Shown: positions 1-7,691 of the stretch, piece after piece
Numbering within the stretch: the first letter of the stretch is position 1
Layout of the letters: each line of letters begins with the position of its first letter
DNA from: Verrucomicrobiota bacterium
GTDB lineage: Bacteria; Verrucomicrobiota; Verrucomicrobiia; Verrucomicrobiales; Verrucomicrobiaceae
Length of the DNA: 64,000 nt
Direction: 5' to 3'
Assembly (NCBI GenBank): GCA_025360015.1
Contig: JANYCZ010000055.1
Location: 58,791 to 122,790, forward strand
The notes under the pieces: generated by a model
Seen by the model: the letters and a program-made list of their open reading frames with translations, nothing else
What the model was told of the DNA's origin: nothing
Database searches by the model: none
Position numbers and translations under genes: made by a program

Positions 1-1
1 C

Positions 2-235
2 GGCAGCAGTGGCCGGGGCTTGCGACGCGCCGTGGAGTACATGCTGCCGTATGTGGATGTGCCCGCCAAGGACTGGCCGCATGAGCAGATCAAAGAAAAG
101 AAGGAACAGGACTATCTGCCCCTCCTCCGCATGGCGGCGCTGGCATATAGCTCATCCGAGATGGAAGGCATCGTCGAAAAGCACGCCGACTGGCAGACCC
201 AGCGCTTTCAGCTTCTGTTTGTGACGCAGCCTTGA
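2..235 (+). CDS. Alginate lyase-like protein, C-terminal end (5' truncated by window edge)
   Basis: Only the last 77 residues are present, read in the frame beginning at base 2 and ending at TGA 233-235. The segment starts GSSGRGLRRAVEYMLPYVD and continues with a tryptophan-proline (DWPHEQ) and a helix-rich end. This resembles the C-terminal part of alginate lyase-type (alpha/alpha)6 barrel proteins, where an N-G-R-S-L-type motif is followed by a helix ending in PY. Such enzymes cleave uronate polysaccharides in the periplasm, which fits the glycan-degrading content of the window. The catalytic region lies outside the window, so substrate cannot be inferred and the family call is moderate. 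Confidence 0.6.
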   Translation, partial: GSSGRGLRRAVEYMLPYVDVPAKDWPHEQIKEKKEQDYLPLLRMAALAYSSSEMEGIVEKHADWQTQRFQLLFVTQP

Positions 236-334
236 TGCTGCATCAAGGTGGAAGAGATGTGATGCGGCCATGAGCCGCAGCAGCAAAGGGAGGCGTGCAA
301 TCCGCAGCCATTTTTATAATGCGCAGTGATTGGC

Positions 335-360
335 TGAATAGACGCGCAGGGGCTGCGTCG
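335..360 (+). promoter_or_regulatory. Leader/promoter element shared with the second lipoprotein paralog
   Basis: This 26-nt block begins TGAATA (possibly a -10 hexamer) and ends GGCTGCGTCG. It matches the block at 8873-8898 at 21 of 26 positions with no gaps. Both lie just upstream (38 and 50 nt) of the ATG of paralogous Gly/Tyr-rich lipoprotein genes. Conservation outside the coding region suggests a shared promoter or initially transcribed region. The third paralog at 9484 lacks an obvious copy. Confidence 0.4.
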
Positions 361-372
361 GACTCTTTACCT

Positions 373-675
373 ATGAAAACTAAATTGGTTCTTCTTTTCA
401 CCGCCATTCTCACCCTGGGTTCGTTAAGTTCATGCATCGCCCCTTACGGCGGCGGCTACGGCTATGGGGGGTACGGCGGCGGCTACTACCGTCCTCTGTA
501 CGGCAGCTACGGCTACAACCGCTATGGCGGCGGTTACGGTGGCAGCCGCTATGCAGGCTACGGCGGCAGCCGGGGCTACGGTGGCTTTGGCGGGGGCGGC
601 TATCATGGAGGTGGCTTTGGTGGTGGCGGCTACGGCGGCCGTGGCGGTGGCTTTGGTGGTGGCCATCACCATTAA
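373..675 (+). CDS. Gly/Tyr-rich lipoprotein, paralog 1
   Basis: This small protein of 100 residues has a lipoprotein signal, MKTKLVLLFTAILTLGSLSS then Cys (lipobox LSSC), so it is probably lipidated and membrane anchored. The mature part is almost entirely Gly and Tyr repeats (GYGGYGG, then FGGGG and HGGG units) ending in a His tail GGHHH. It has no catalytic motif. The ATG at 373 was chosen because the identical MKTKL start recurs in paralogs at 8923 and 9484; the frame stays open upstream to 295 but adds no signal. The gene has its own terminator 50 nt downstream, so it is probably monocistronic. A disordered or adhesive cell-envelope role is inference only. Confidence 0.8.
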   Translation: MKTKLVLLFTAILTLGSLSSCIAPYGGGYGYGGYGGGYYRPLYGSYGYNRYGGGYGGSRYAGYGGSRGYGGFGGGGYHGGGFGGGGYGGRGGGFGGGHHH

Positions 676-725
676 GACAGCTCCTAGAGCTGCCCTATCA
701 CGCCAGTTCTTCAGCTTTTCTTCGC

Positions 726-758
726 AGCGCCCGGACTTTGCTCCGGGCGCTGTTTTTT
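726..758 (+). terminator. Rho-independent terminator of lipoprotein paralog 1
   Basis: A perfect 10-bp stem, AGCGCCCGGA (726-735) with TCCGGGCGCT (742-751), encloses a six-base loop and is followed by G and a T6 run. It lies about 50 nt past the stop codon. Confidence 0.9.
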
Positions 759-764
759 AGGTAC

Positions 765-953
765 TCATGCCCGTGACTCCGGCTCCCAGCCAAAAAACGG
801 ATAATCATTCTCCGGCACAAACTTGGACTCGGAAACCGCTGGCGGCTCCTCGCCGCTGGTGATGAGCGGCACGCCCAGCGAGGCAGCGACAGTGCCTTGG
901 ATTGCGCCGAATAAGGCCTCGCGTCGGGTGAGGAGATGGGATTCAGTTTTCAT
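765..953 (-). CDS. Small Tat-signal-like protein coupled to the FAD oxidoreductase
   Basis: This 62-residue protein has a twin-arginine-like start, LLTRREALFGAIQG, followed by a hydrophobic stretch and a short acidic tail ending NDYPFFGWEPESRA. Its ATG overlaps the stop of the upstream FAD oxidoreductase by 4 nt (950-953), so the two are probably translationally coupled. I do not recognise the family. A short Tat-signal protein next to a flavoprotein could act as an export escort or small subunit, but that is inference. The aromatic DYPFFGW motif near the C-terminus is the most distinctive visible feature. Confidence 0.6.
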   Translation of the reverse strand: MKTESHLLTRREALFGAIQGTVAASLGVPLITSGEEPPAVSESKFVPENDYPFFGWEPESRA

Positions 954-2245
954 GCGTCGCTAAACGGGCCTCCATTTTGTTTGGAGAGTGCTTCACGGAC
1001 TTTCACGCCATCGAGCGTTCCGATCTCGGTTTTCGCGGCCATCGCCAGCGCAGCGGCGGTGCCGGCAGCCTCTCCCAGGGCCATGGCGGTGGCAGTCACG
1101 CGGCTGGAAGCGCTGGCCTCGCTGCTCGCGCTGTGGCAGCGGCCGGCAACGAGGAGGTTGCTCACCGTCTTCGGTACCAGCGTGCGGTAGGAGATGTCAT
1201 AAGGCTTGGGCTGGAAGCCGGAGCCGGTGAAGGGTTTATCCAGCGTGACCTCGGGCGGATGAATGTCGAGGAACCAGCACCCAGTGGCGATGGCGTCCGC
1301 GTGGCGCGTGGTCTGCTGCAGATCTTCGAGCGTGAGCACGTTCAGGCCCACGATGCGCCTCGTGTCGCGCACGCCGATGAAGGGTCCGCTCATGATGTAG
1401 TAGCTGTTTTCAAAGCCGGGCACCTTCGCCTTCCAGTCATTGAACATCGTCCACGCATCCTTGCGCCCCTGCATCTCCGCACGGGTGAAGTCCGCGGCAT
1501 TCGTGGCATCGGCCGGCACGCGCGTGGCGTGTACGTAGCACTCGTCTTTCGCGAAGGCAAAGATGAGCCCCGGGCCATAGAAATAGGGCAGCCTCCCCTC
1601 TTTGTGCGCGGCGATGAGCGCCTTCTTCGCCGCCTCACGCGTCTCCTTGACCGGCACCACATTGCCGATGCGGAAATGCATCGTCAGCGGCATCAGCGGC
1701 TTGGACATAGTCGTCGGACATCCCGCCCAATGCGCGATGTCGCCATCGCCCGTGCAGTCGATCACCTGCCGTGCCTCCACCCGCGTAAGTCCATCCTTGT
1801 TCGCGATGACCACCGCCGCCACGCGGCCTTCCTTTACCTCCACATCGCAGGCGGTGCTGTGGTAGAGCACACGCAGTTTGTCCCCATGCTGCAAAATGAG
1901 GTCGTCCGTGAGAATCTTAAACTCCTCAATATTCGGAATCCACACGCTGCCCCAGTACTTCGTGATAAGGTCCGCCCGCAGATCATCAATCCGCTGCGCC
2001 CCCTCCTTCGCCACACCCAGCTTCCGCAGCAGCTCCAGCGCGATGCCCTTCACCACAAACCTCCCGCTCGGCTTGTCGATCAGCCCATCAAAATAAGGCA
2101 GCCCCACCGTCGTGATGATGCCCCCAGAAAATCCCGCCCGTTCAATGAGCAGGGTCTGCGCCCCATTCCGCGCCGAAGCCAGCGCCGCCGCGATCCCCGC
2201 GCAACCTCCGCCGCAGACGAGGACATCCGTTTGAAGTGTTTTCAT
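950..2245 (-). CDS. FAD-dependent oxidoreductase (FAD_oxidored type)
   Basis: The protein has 431 residues from the ATG at 2245. The N-terminus TDVLVCGGGCAGIAAALASA is the Rossmann dinucleotide-binding fold (GxGxxG variant), followed by the acidic end of strand 2 (LLIERA). A second conserved FAD signature appears late (VSNLLVAGRCHSASSEASAS, then GEAAGTAAALA), typical of the FAD_oxidored family common in Verrucomicrobia and Planctomycetes. The frame is open 62 codons further upstream, but that extension is low quality and precedes the canonical start of the fold. The product is probably cytoplasmic unless exported with its small Tat-like neighbour. The oxidised substrate is unknown. Confidence 0.85.
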   Translation of the reverse strand: MKTLQTDVLVCGGGCAGIAAALASARNGAQTLLIERAGFSGGIITTVGLPYFDGLIDKPSGRFVVKGIALELLRKLGVAKEGAQRIDDLRADLITKYWGSVWIPNIEEFKILTDDLILQHGDKLRVLYHSTACDVEVKEGRVAAVVIANKDGLTRVEARQVIDCTGDGDIAHWAGCPTTMSKPLMPLTMHFRIGNVVPVKETREAAKKALIAAHKEGRLPYFYGPGLIFAFAKDECYVHATRVPADATNAADFTRAEMQGRKDAWTMFNDWKAKVPGFENSYYIMSGPFIGVRDTRRIVGLNVLTLEDLQQTTRHADAIATGCWFLDIHPPEVTLDKPFTGSGFQPKPYDISYRTLVPKTVSNLLVAGRCHSASSEASASSRVTATAMALGEAAGTAAALAMAAKTEIGTLDGVKVREALSKQNGGPFSDA

Positions 2246-2399
2246 GAATCGAAAGCATAGCGGGCAGGCCAGCGCGATTGCCACCCAAAAGTGCCTGGCA
2301 ACTGCAGCGCACAGACCCGGCATGCTTTTTTGGGGAAGCCCGAACATGCCCTCTCTGAGCCTCCACAAATCCGCAAAATACGCATACAGAGATGCTATT

Positions 2400-2437
2400 G
2401 AGACTCTATCGCAAAAAAGAACTTGCGACATCGTCTC
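2400..2437. promoter_or_regulatory. Interrupted dyad upstream of the TonB receptor
   Basis: The arrangement is GAGAC, 5 nt, CGCAA, 8 nt, TTGCG, 5 nt, GTCTC. Both inner and outer arms are perfect inverted repeats with symmetrical spacing. It ends 40 nt before the receptor ATG and could be an operator or an RNA structure in the leader. No recognised Fur box or cobalamin riboswitch is visible. Confidence 0.45.
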
Positions 2438-2476
2438 ACTCGTTCATTTTCAGCGCCCAATTGCGACAGAATCTCA

Positions 2477-4633
2477 ATGCGCCCCACCCTTTTCCCACAC
2501 CTTCATCGGCTCACCGGTCCCGTTCTGACCCTCCCCGCCTTGTTGTTCCTCGCATTTGCGTCCCACGCGCGGTCACAAACCGCAGGCAAGCCGCCTTCCC
2601 AGCCTCAGCAGACCGCTGGAGATGCCACTGAACTGCCAAGCATGACCATCACGGCGGAGGCACTTGAGGATCCCCCGATTAAGATACCATTCCTGCTGCC
2701 GGTGGAGGGCACCAAGATCTATGCGGGCAAAAAAGCCACCTCGCTGAGCCTTGAATCTCTGCCAGAAGTGCAGGCGAACAATTACAACCAGGCGTTTGCA
2801 CTGACACCGGGTTTGCAGGTGGCGGATTCGGTCACGCCTTTGGTGAACTTGAGCTACCGAGGTATCGGCTCGCCGGACAAATCGCAGTTCATCATGATGC
2901 TGCAGGATGGCATCCCCATTGCTGCGGACCCTCAAGGCTACCCGGAGTCGTACTGGACGCCGCCGCTGGAGTCCACGCAGCGCATTGAGTTCGTTCGCGG
3001 CGGAGCATCGCTGCTTTACGGACCGCAGCCGGCCGGGGCGCTGAACTACGTCTCCCCCATGCCACGCACAGACCGAGTGTTTGGCATGCGGACCAAGAAC
3101 ATCTATGGCAGCAACAATCTCTACTCCACTTTCACCTCCTTTGACGGCACCAGCGGCAAGCTCGGCTACTACGGCTACTTCAATCACCGTTCAGGCGATG
3201 GCTTCCGTGCGTCCAACAGCGACTTCAACGTCAACGGTGGCCGGCTAAAGCTCGTCTATCAGCAGGATGCAGACACCCGCTGGATCGGCTCTGTGGATGC
3301 CTACACCGACAGCCATGGTGAGGCCGGCGGCCTCAGCCGCGCGCAGTATGATGCGAACCGCACCCAGACCGTGCGCCTTTTTGACCGCTTCAAACTCAGC
3401 CGCTATGCCGCGAGCGTGGAGATGCAGCACAAGATTTCCAGCCAGACGGAAATCAGCGTGAAGACCTGGGCCACCGCCGTGGACCGCTGGAGCCGTCGGC
3501 AGACTGCGGGCCCGACCTTTGGCACCGTGGCCGCCGGCAATGACATTGAGAGGCAGAAGTTTTACACCGCAGGCATGGAGTCGCGCATCCGCCATGACTA
3601 CGAGCTGGCAGGCGGCCAGCACTCGCTCGCGGCAGGCATGATGTTTTACCTCTGCCGCTCGCCACGCACCGATTCCGTGGGCGCGACGCCGACGGACAAC
3701 AGCGGCACCCTCATCACCGATGCGCAGCGCCATGTCACCTACGGCTCCGTCTTCGTGGAAAACAAGTTCACCTTCGGCAAGCTCACGATAACGCCCGGCT
3801 TCCGCATGGAGATGATGAGCCAGAGCATCGCCGTCAGCAACGTCGGGGTGGATCAGGTGAACACGCGCAAAGTCAGCACCCAGCCGCTCTTTGGCCTGGG
3901 CTTGTCCTATGACCTCGGCAACCAGACCAGCGTCTATGCCAACGTCTCGCAGGCCTACCGCCCCGTCGTCTTTGGTGCCACGCTCATTCCGGCCCCCGGT
4001 TCGAAGGCCAGCGATCTCGCCCCCGGACTGACCTGGAGCTACGAGCTCGGCATGCGCGGCGCGCCACGCCCTTGGTTCAACTGGGACAGCTCCTTCTTCC
4101 TCATCGACCTCGACAACCAGGTGGGCTTTGAAAACGGCACGCTCGACAACGTGGGCCGCAGCATCAACTACGGCTGGGATGGAGCCTTCCAGCTCGACCT
4201 GATCGGGGCGATGGATGCACTGAACGGCACGCACCACGGCGAGAGCCTCGGTTCCCTCAATTTCTACACCAATCTCTCGCTGCTCAAGGCCCAGCTCCAC
4301 GGCTCCACCAACAATGGCGGCCGCCCGCAGTATGCGCCGCCCTACATGCTGCGCTCCGGCCTCATCTACAAACGCCCGAGCGGCATGAAGATCGCCTTCC
4401 TCGGCACCATGATAGGCCAGCAAAATGCCGGCGACGACGGGGATCCCAACTACAAGGTGCCCGCCTACGCCACCTTCGATCTCACCGCGGAAATCCCCAT
4501 CACCAAAAACTTCTCCTTGCTCGCCGCGGTCAATAACGTCTTCGACGCCCACTACTTCGCTCTCGTGGACTCAACCGGCATCAACCCCGCCAACGGCCGC
4601 AACTTCTACGTCGGCGGCAGCCTCAAGTTTTGA
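2477..4633 (+). CDS. TonB-dependent outer membrane receptor (FecA-like)
   Basis: This 718-residue receptor starts at MRPTLFPHLHRLTG, followed by a hydrophobic signal and a cleavage site near HARSQ. An upstream in-frame ATG at 2423 only adds a poor extension before the signal. The plug domain is visible at about residues 75-190 (TPGLQVADSVTPLVNLSYRG, a DGIPI loop, then IEFVRGGASLLYGPQPAGALNY). The rest is a beta barrel ending in the aromatic NFYVGGSLKF that is expected for Omp85-assembled barrels. Family members import ferric chelates or other scarce ligands powered by TonB/ExbB/ExbD. No TonB system or SusD-like partner is adjacent. An interrupted dyad lies 40 nt upstream. Confidence 0.92.
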   Translation: MRPTLFPHLHRLTGPVLTLPALLFLAFASHARSQTAGKPPSQPQQTAGDATELPSMTITAEALEDPPIKIPFLLPVEGTKIYAGKKATSLSLESLPEVQANNYNQAFALTPGLQVADSVTPLVNLSYRGIGSPDKSQFIMMLQDGIPIAADPQGYPESYWTPPLESTQRIEFVRGGASLLYGPQPAGALNYVSPMPRTDRVFGMRTKNIYGSNNLYSTFTSFDGTSGKLGYYGYFNHRSGDGFRASNSDFNVNGGRLKLVYQQDADTRWIGSVDAYTDSHGEAGGLSRAQYDANRTQTVRLFDRFKLSRYAASVEMQHKISSQTEISVKTWATAVDRWSRRQTAGPTFGTVAAGNDIERQKFYTAGMESRIRHDYELAGGQHSLAAGMMFYLCRSPRTDSVGATPTDNSGTLITDAQRHVTYGSVFVENKFTFGKLTITPGFRMEMMSQSIAVSNVGVDQVNTRKVSTQPLFGLGLSYDLGNQTSVYANVSQAYRPVVFGATLIPAPGSKASDLAPGLTWSYELGMRGAPRPWFNWDSSFFLIDLDNQVGFENGTLDNVGRSINYGWDGAFQLDLIGAMDALNGTHHGESLGSLNFYTNLSLLKAQLHGSTNNGGRPQYAPPYMLRSGLIYKRPSGMKIAFLGTMIGQQNAGDDGDPNYKVPAYATFDLTAEIPITKNFSLLAAVNNVFDAHYFALVDSTGINPANGRNFYVGGSLKF

Positions 4634-4785
4634 GACTGGGGGCTGAGTTTAAACCCATGGCCTGCTCCACGAAAGTCGGCCCATACGTTATAAGAGCCTG
4701 AAGTGGACTATCAGACATCATGGCACGCAAGAGATGGATTGACATGAATGGCGGTGCCACTCACGCTTAAAAAATGCACAAAATT

Positions 4786-4825
4786 CCCTGCCTTCGTTTC
4801 AAATCACGCTCGCCAGGCAGGGGGG
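4786..4825 (+). promoter_or_regulatory. 5' leader hairpin overlapping the ribosome binding site
   Basis: CCCTGCCT (4786-4793) pairs perfectly with AGGCAGGG (4815-4822). The 3' arm runs into the G-rich Shine-Dalgarno-like tract AGGGGGG, which ends 7 nt before the ATG at 4833. The hairpin would partly hide the ribosome binding site, so it could control translation. Confidence 0.35.
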
Positions 4826-4832
4826 CAAAAAG

Positions 4833-6485
4833 ATGCATTTCCAGCAAGTGAAAAGGTATCTGACGGCAGTTTTTTTCGCTGCCATATCCTTGGCTGCACA
4901 GGCTCACGAGTTTAAGCCGGAACTGTTGGCGGACGATGCGGAGATGACCAATCCATTGCGTGGATTTTACACCTGGCTGCACAAAAACGTGGCACCTCAG
5001 CCGACACCCGCGCATGACAGCTATCAACGCTTTTCGTGGGCGCAGCTTGAGAAGGTGCAGGATCAATATAACTTTTCCATGATCGACAGAGAGCTGGATC
5101 AGTTGCCGAAGGGTGGAAAATTTGGATTTCGCATCTTCGCCCTCAACGGCGACTTCAGCTGGGTGAACGGCATCGACGTCCCGGCCTACTTGGTGGAACA
5201 TCCGGGGAAAGGTTTTTACCTCCCGGCGAATCCAAAGAACACCCAATATTCGAAGTCTTTCATTCCCGACTGGAACGATCCCTTTTTTCTTGAACGGGCG
5301 GAGCTGCTGCTGACAGCGCTGGGGAATAAGTATGACGGAGATCCACGGATTGCCTGGGTTGATATTGGCATGTATGGCAACTGGGCGGAGTGGCATACCA
5401 GCGGCCTGTCGAATTTCCCACGAGGGCGTATTCCATACGCTGACGCCACATTCAATCCGCAGGGAGCTGAACCGGGAACCCTTGAGACGCGCAAACGCAT
5501 CGTTGACGCACATGCCAAGGCGTTCAAGAAAACTCGCCTCATTATGATGACGGATGACAAGGTGGCCCTGGCTTATGCCTTGCGTCTTCCGACCAGCATT
5601 CCCGTCGGCTTGCGTCGAGACAGCTGGGGCGACAGTCATTTTTCGCAAGATCTGCTGTCGAGTGACATGCCGGCTGCAGACCAAGAACTGGTGACCAACC
5701 GTTGGAAAGTGGCGCCATTCATTGTGGAATCTTTTGGCGGCGCGGGTGCCTTCAATGTCGGCGCGCAGGGGCTCGTTGACCAGGTGGAGAATTTCCATGT
5801 GTCGTTGGTGGGCAACGGCGGTTTTGCATCCCAGTGGGAACCGTTGTCCCCGGAGAATCAACAAGGCGTTTTGAAGGCAGGCAGGCGGTCAGGGTATCGG
5901 TTCGCAATCACTGCCGTGAAACTGCCGGACAGTCTTCCTCCTGGCGGCAGCGTCACGCTGCAAACACACTGGATCAACCAGGGGGTTGCACCGGCCTATG
6001 AGCCATGGCGGGTCGAGTTCTCACTCACCAAGCCTGGCCAAACAAAACCAGTCACCATGGTTTCCACCGTCAGTCTGGGAAAGATGCTCCCGACCAAAGA
6101 AGGCGAGGTGGTCAAAGACATCCTGGCGATTCCGGCAGGCCTGCTGCCAGGCCGCTACGACTTGACGGTGACGATCGTCGATCCTGAATCCTACCGCCTG
6201 CCCTTGCAACTGGCCATTCAAGGAAGAACAGAATCAGGGAGCTACACGCTCGGCAGTGTGGATGTCGGCGGCCCGATGAAAAAGGGTGCTGCACCAGCCG
6301 CCGCTGAAGCCAAGCTAAATCCCGCTGATTTGCAGACCTGGACGAACAAGGAAGGCAAGGGTTTCAAAGCCAGCCAGCTCCGTGTGGAAGGAGACAATGT
6401 CGTGCTCAAACGTGAAGACGGCCAGGTGTTCCTCGTGCCCATTGCAAAGCTCTCTTTAGAAAGCCAGGCGCAGATCAAGAACTAA
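4833..6485 (+). CDS. DUF4832-like exported protein with C-terminal SHD1-like domain
   Basis: The 550-residue protein has a signal peptide (YLTAVFFAAISLAAQAHE). The main part begins MTNPLRGFYTWLH and contains DPRIAWVDIGMYGNWAEWH. This reads like the TIM-barrel DUF4832/DUF4874 proteins that resemble glycoside hydrolases without a firmly known activity. The last 55 residues (TWTNKEGKGFKASQLRVEG, then a VPIAKLSLESQ motif) match the SHD1-like domain often attached to exported proteins in Planctomycetes and Verrucomicrobia. A G-rich ribosome binding site lies in a leader hairpin just upstream. The stop overlaps the convergent monooxygenase gene by 4 nt. The glycan-related role is inference. Confidence 0.75.
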   Translation: MHFQQVKRYLTAVFFAAISLAAQAHEFKPELLADDAEMTNPLRGFYTWLHKNVAPQPTPAHDSYQRFSWAQLEKVQDQYNFSMIDRELDQLPKGGKFGFRIFALNGDFSWVNGIDVPAYLVEHPGKGFYLPANPKNTQYSKSFIPDWNDPFFLERAELLLTALGNKYDGDPRIAWVDIGMYGNWAEWHTSGLSNFPRGRIPYADATFNPQGAEPGTLETRKRIVDAHAKAFKKTRLIMMTDDKVALAYALRLPTSIPVGLRRDSWGDSHFSQDLLSSDMPAADQELVTNRWKVAPFIVESFGGAGAFNVGAQGLVDQVENFHVSLVGNGGFASQWEPLSPENQQGVLKAGRRSGYRFAITAVKLPDSLPPGGSVTLQTHWINQGVAPAYEPWRVEFSLTKPGQTKPVTMVSTVSLGKMLPTKEGEVVKDILAIPAGLLPGRYDLTVTIVDPESYRLPLQLAIQGRTESGSYTLGSVDVGGPMKKGAAPAAAEAKLNPADLQTWTNKEGKGFKASQLRVEGDNVVLKREDGQVFLVPIAKLSLESQAQIKN

Positions 6486-7687
6486 TCCTTGTAAGTGGCT
6501 TTAAGACTCGAAAACGGACCCGTCTTCCCACCCGCCATGGTCGCGGTCATTTGGCGGCGTAAAGGGGGAATGCGTTGGATGATGGGAAAAACAAGATCAC
6601 GCAGCCAGCCGAGTGGCACCAAGTCGGACTGGAAGAAGGGAGTGGTCCAGCGGGTGGCGAACTGGTAGAAGCGGAGGTGGCTGCGGCGGGTGCGTGAGTA
6701 CTGCGCGAGAGCTTCCGGCAGTGAATGCGAAGCGAGAGATTGCGCGAGCACGGCGGCATCCATGAGGGCGAGATTCACGCCTTGGCCAAGTTGGGGGCTC
6801 AGGGCATGCGCGGCATCGCCGAGGATGGCGACGCGGTCGCCGTGCCATTGCTTCATGCGCACGTCGTGATAGGCTGCGGTGGCGACTTGTTGATGAGAGT
6901 CGATTTGCGTGAGGAAGCTTTCGGCCTGCGGAGCCAGGGTGAGGATGTCCCGCTTCCATTCTTCCAGCGGAGTATCCCGCCAGCGGTCGATGTGGTCGAG
7001 GCGGATGCTCCAAAACAGGCTGAGCAGATCGTCCTGCGTACCGGTGGGAAGAAAGCCGGTGAGTTCACGCGTGTTACCGACGCATTGCCACAGCACCTGC
7101 GGATCAAACTCCGGGGTGCGCTTCCCGATGAACCACAGCGCGCCCCAAGGATAACGGCTCACGCGTGCAGGCACACCGCTTTGATCCCGCAGGGTGGAGT
7201 GTGCGCCGTCGCAGATGATGAGGAGATCGTAGGGGCCGTGCGTCGCACCGTTGGCATCGTGCAGCGTCGGGCGCTGCGTGGCATCGCGCGTGAGCTGGGC
7301 GATGTGGGTGTTCCAGAGGATCTCCGCGCCTGCGTGCTGGGCGGCATCGAGCAGAATATCCAGCAGCGTGGCGCGATGCGTGCCTGCACCGAAGAGGCCG
7401 CTGCCGAGTTCGTCATAATTCAGGTGCAGCAGCACGCGGCCGGACTGGGTGCGGCAGTACAACTTTGAAATCGTGGCGATGTGGGGCCGCAGGAGATCCG
7501 CGAGGCCGAGCTCGTGCAGCACGGCCATGCCAGTGGGTTGCAGCATGAAGCCCGCGCCCACGGGCAGCTTCTGCGGTGCACGCTCGAAAAGTGTGACGGC
7601 GTGGCCCGCTCTGGCGAGGTAGATCGCTGCCGCAGGTCCGGCGGTGCCGGAGCCAACGATGGCGATGCGCAAGAGAGACGGTGGCAT
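6482..7687 (-). CDS. FAD-dependent monooxygenase (PHBH/FAD_binding_3 type)
   Basis: The protein has 401 residues from the ATG at 7687. The N-terminus RIAIVGSGTAGPAAAIYLAR is the FAD Rossmann motif with a downstream LFERA acid. Near residue 290 the conserved GDAAHALSPQLGQGVNLALM motif binds the FAD ribityl/pyrophosphate, as in p-hydroxybenzoate-hydroxylase-fold enzymes. These hydroxylate aromatic or polyketide-like substrates with NAD(P)H and O2. An upstream in-frame ATG at 7777 adds 30 residues that would overlap the neighbouring esterase gene, so the shorter start is preferred. The stop of the esterase lies 4 nt beyond this start, so the pair is probably one operon. Confidence 0.85.
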   Translation of the reverse strand: MPPSLLRIAIVGSGTAGPAAAIYLARAGHAVTLFERAPQKLPVGAGFMLQPTGMAVLHELGLADLLRPHIATISKLYCRTQSGRVLLHLNYDELGSGLFGAGTHRATLLDILLDAAQHAGAEILWNTHIAQLTRDATQRPTLHDANGATHGPYDLLIICDGAHSTLRDQSGVPARVSRYPWGALWFIGKRTPEFDPQVLWQCVGNTRELTGFLPTGTQDDLLSLFWSIRLDHIDRWRDTPLEEWKRDILTLAPQAESFLTQIDSHQQVATAAYHDVRMKQWHGDRVAILGDAAHALSPQLGQGVNLALMDAAVLAQSLASHSLPEALAQYSRTRRSHLRFYQFATRWTTPFFQSDLVPLGWLRDLVFPIIQRIPPLRRQMTATMAGGKTGPFSSLKATYKD

Positions 7688-7691
7688 GCGA

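Noticed and set aside
430..672. Alanine-rich open frame antisense to lipoprotein paralog 1
   Set aside because: It is the mirror of Gly/Tyr codons in a GC-rich repeat, without own start signal or domain. The lipoprotein frame has the signal peptide.
2246..2476. Cobalamin riboswitch or Fur box before the TonB receptor
   Set aside because: No B12-box or Fur 19-mer was found. Only the unusual dyad is reported.
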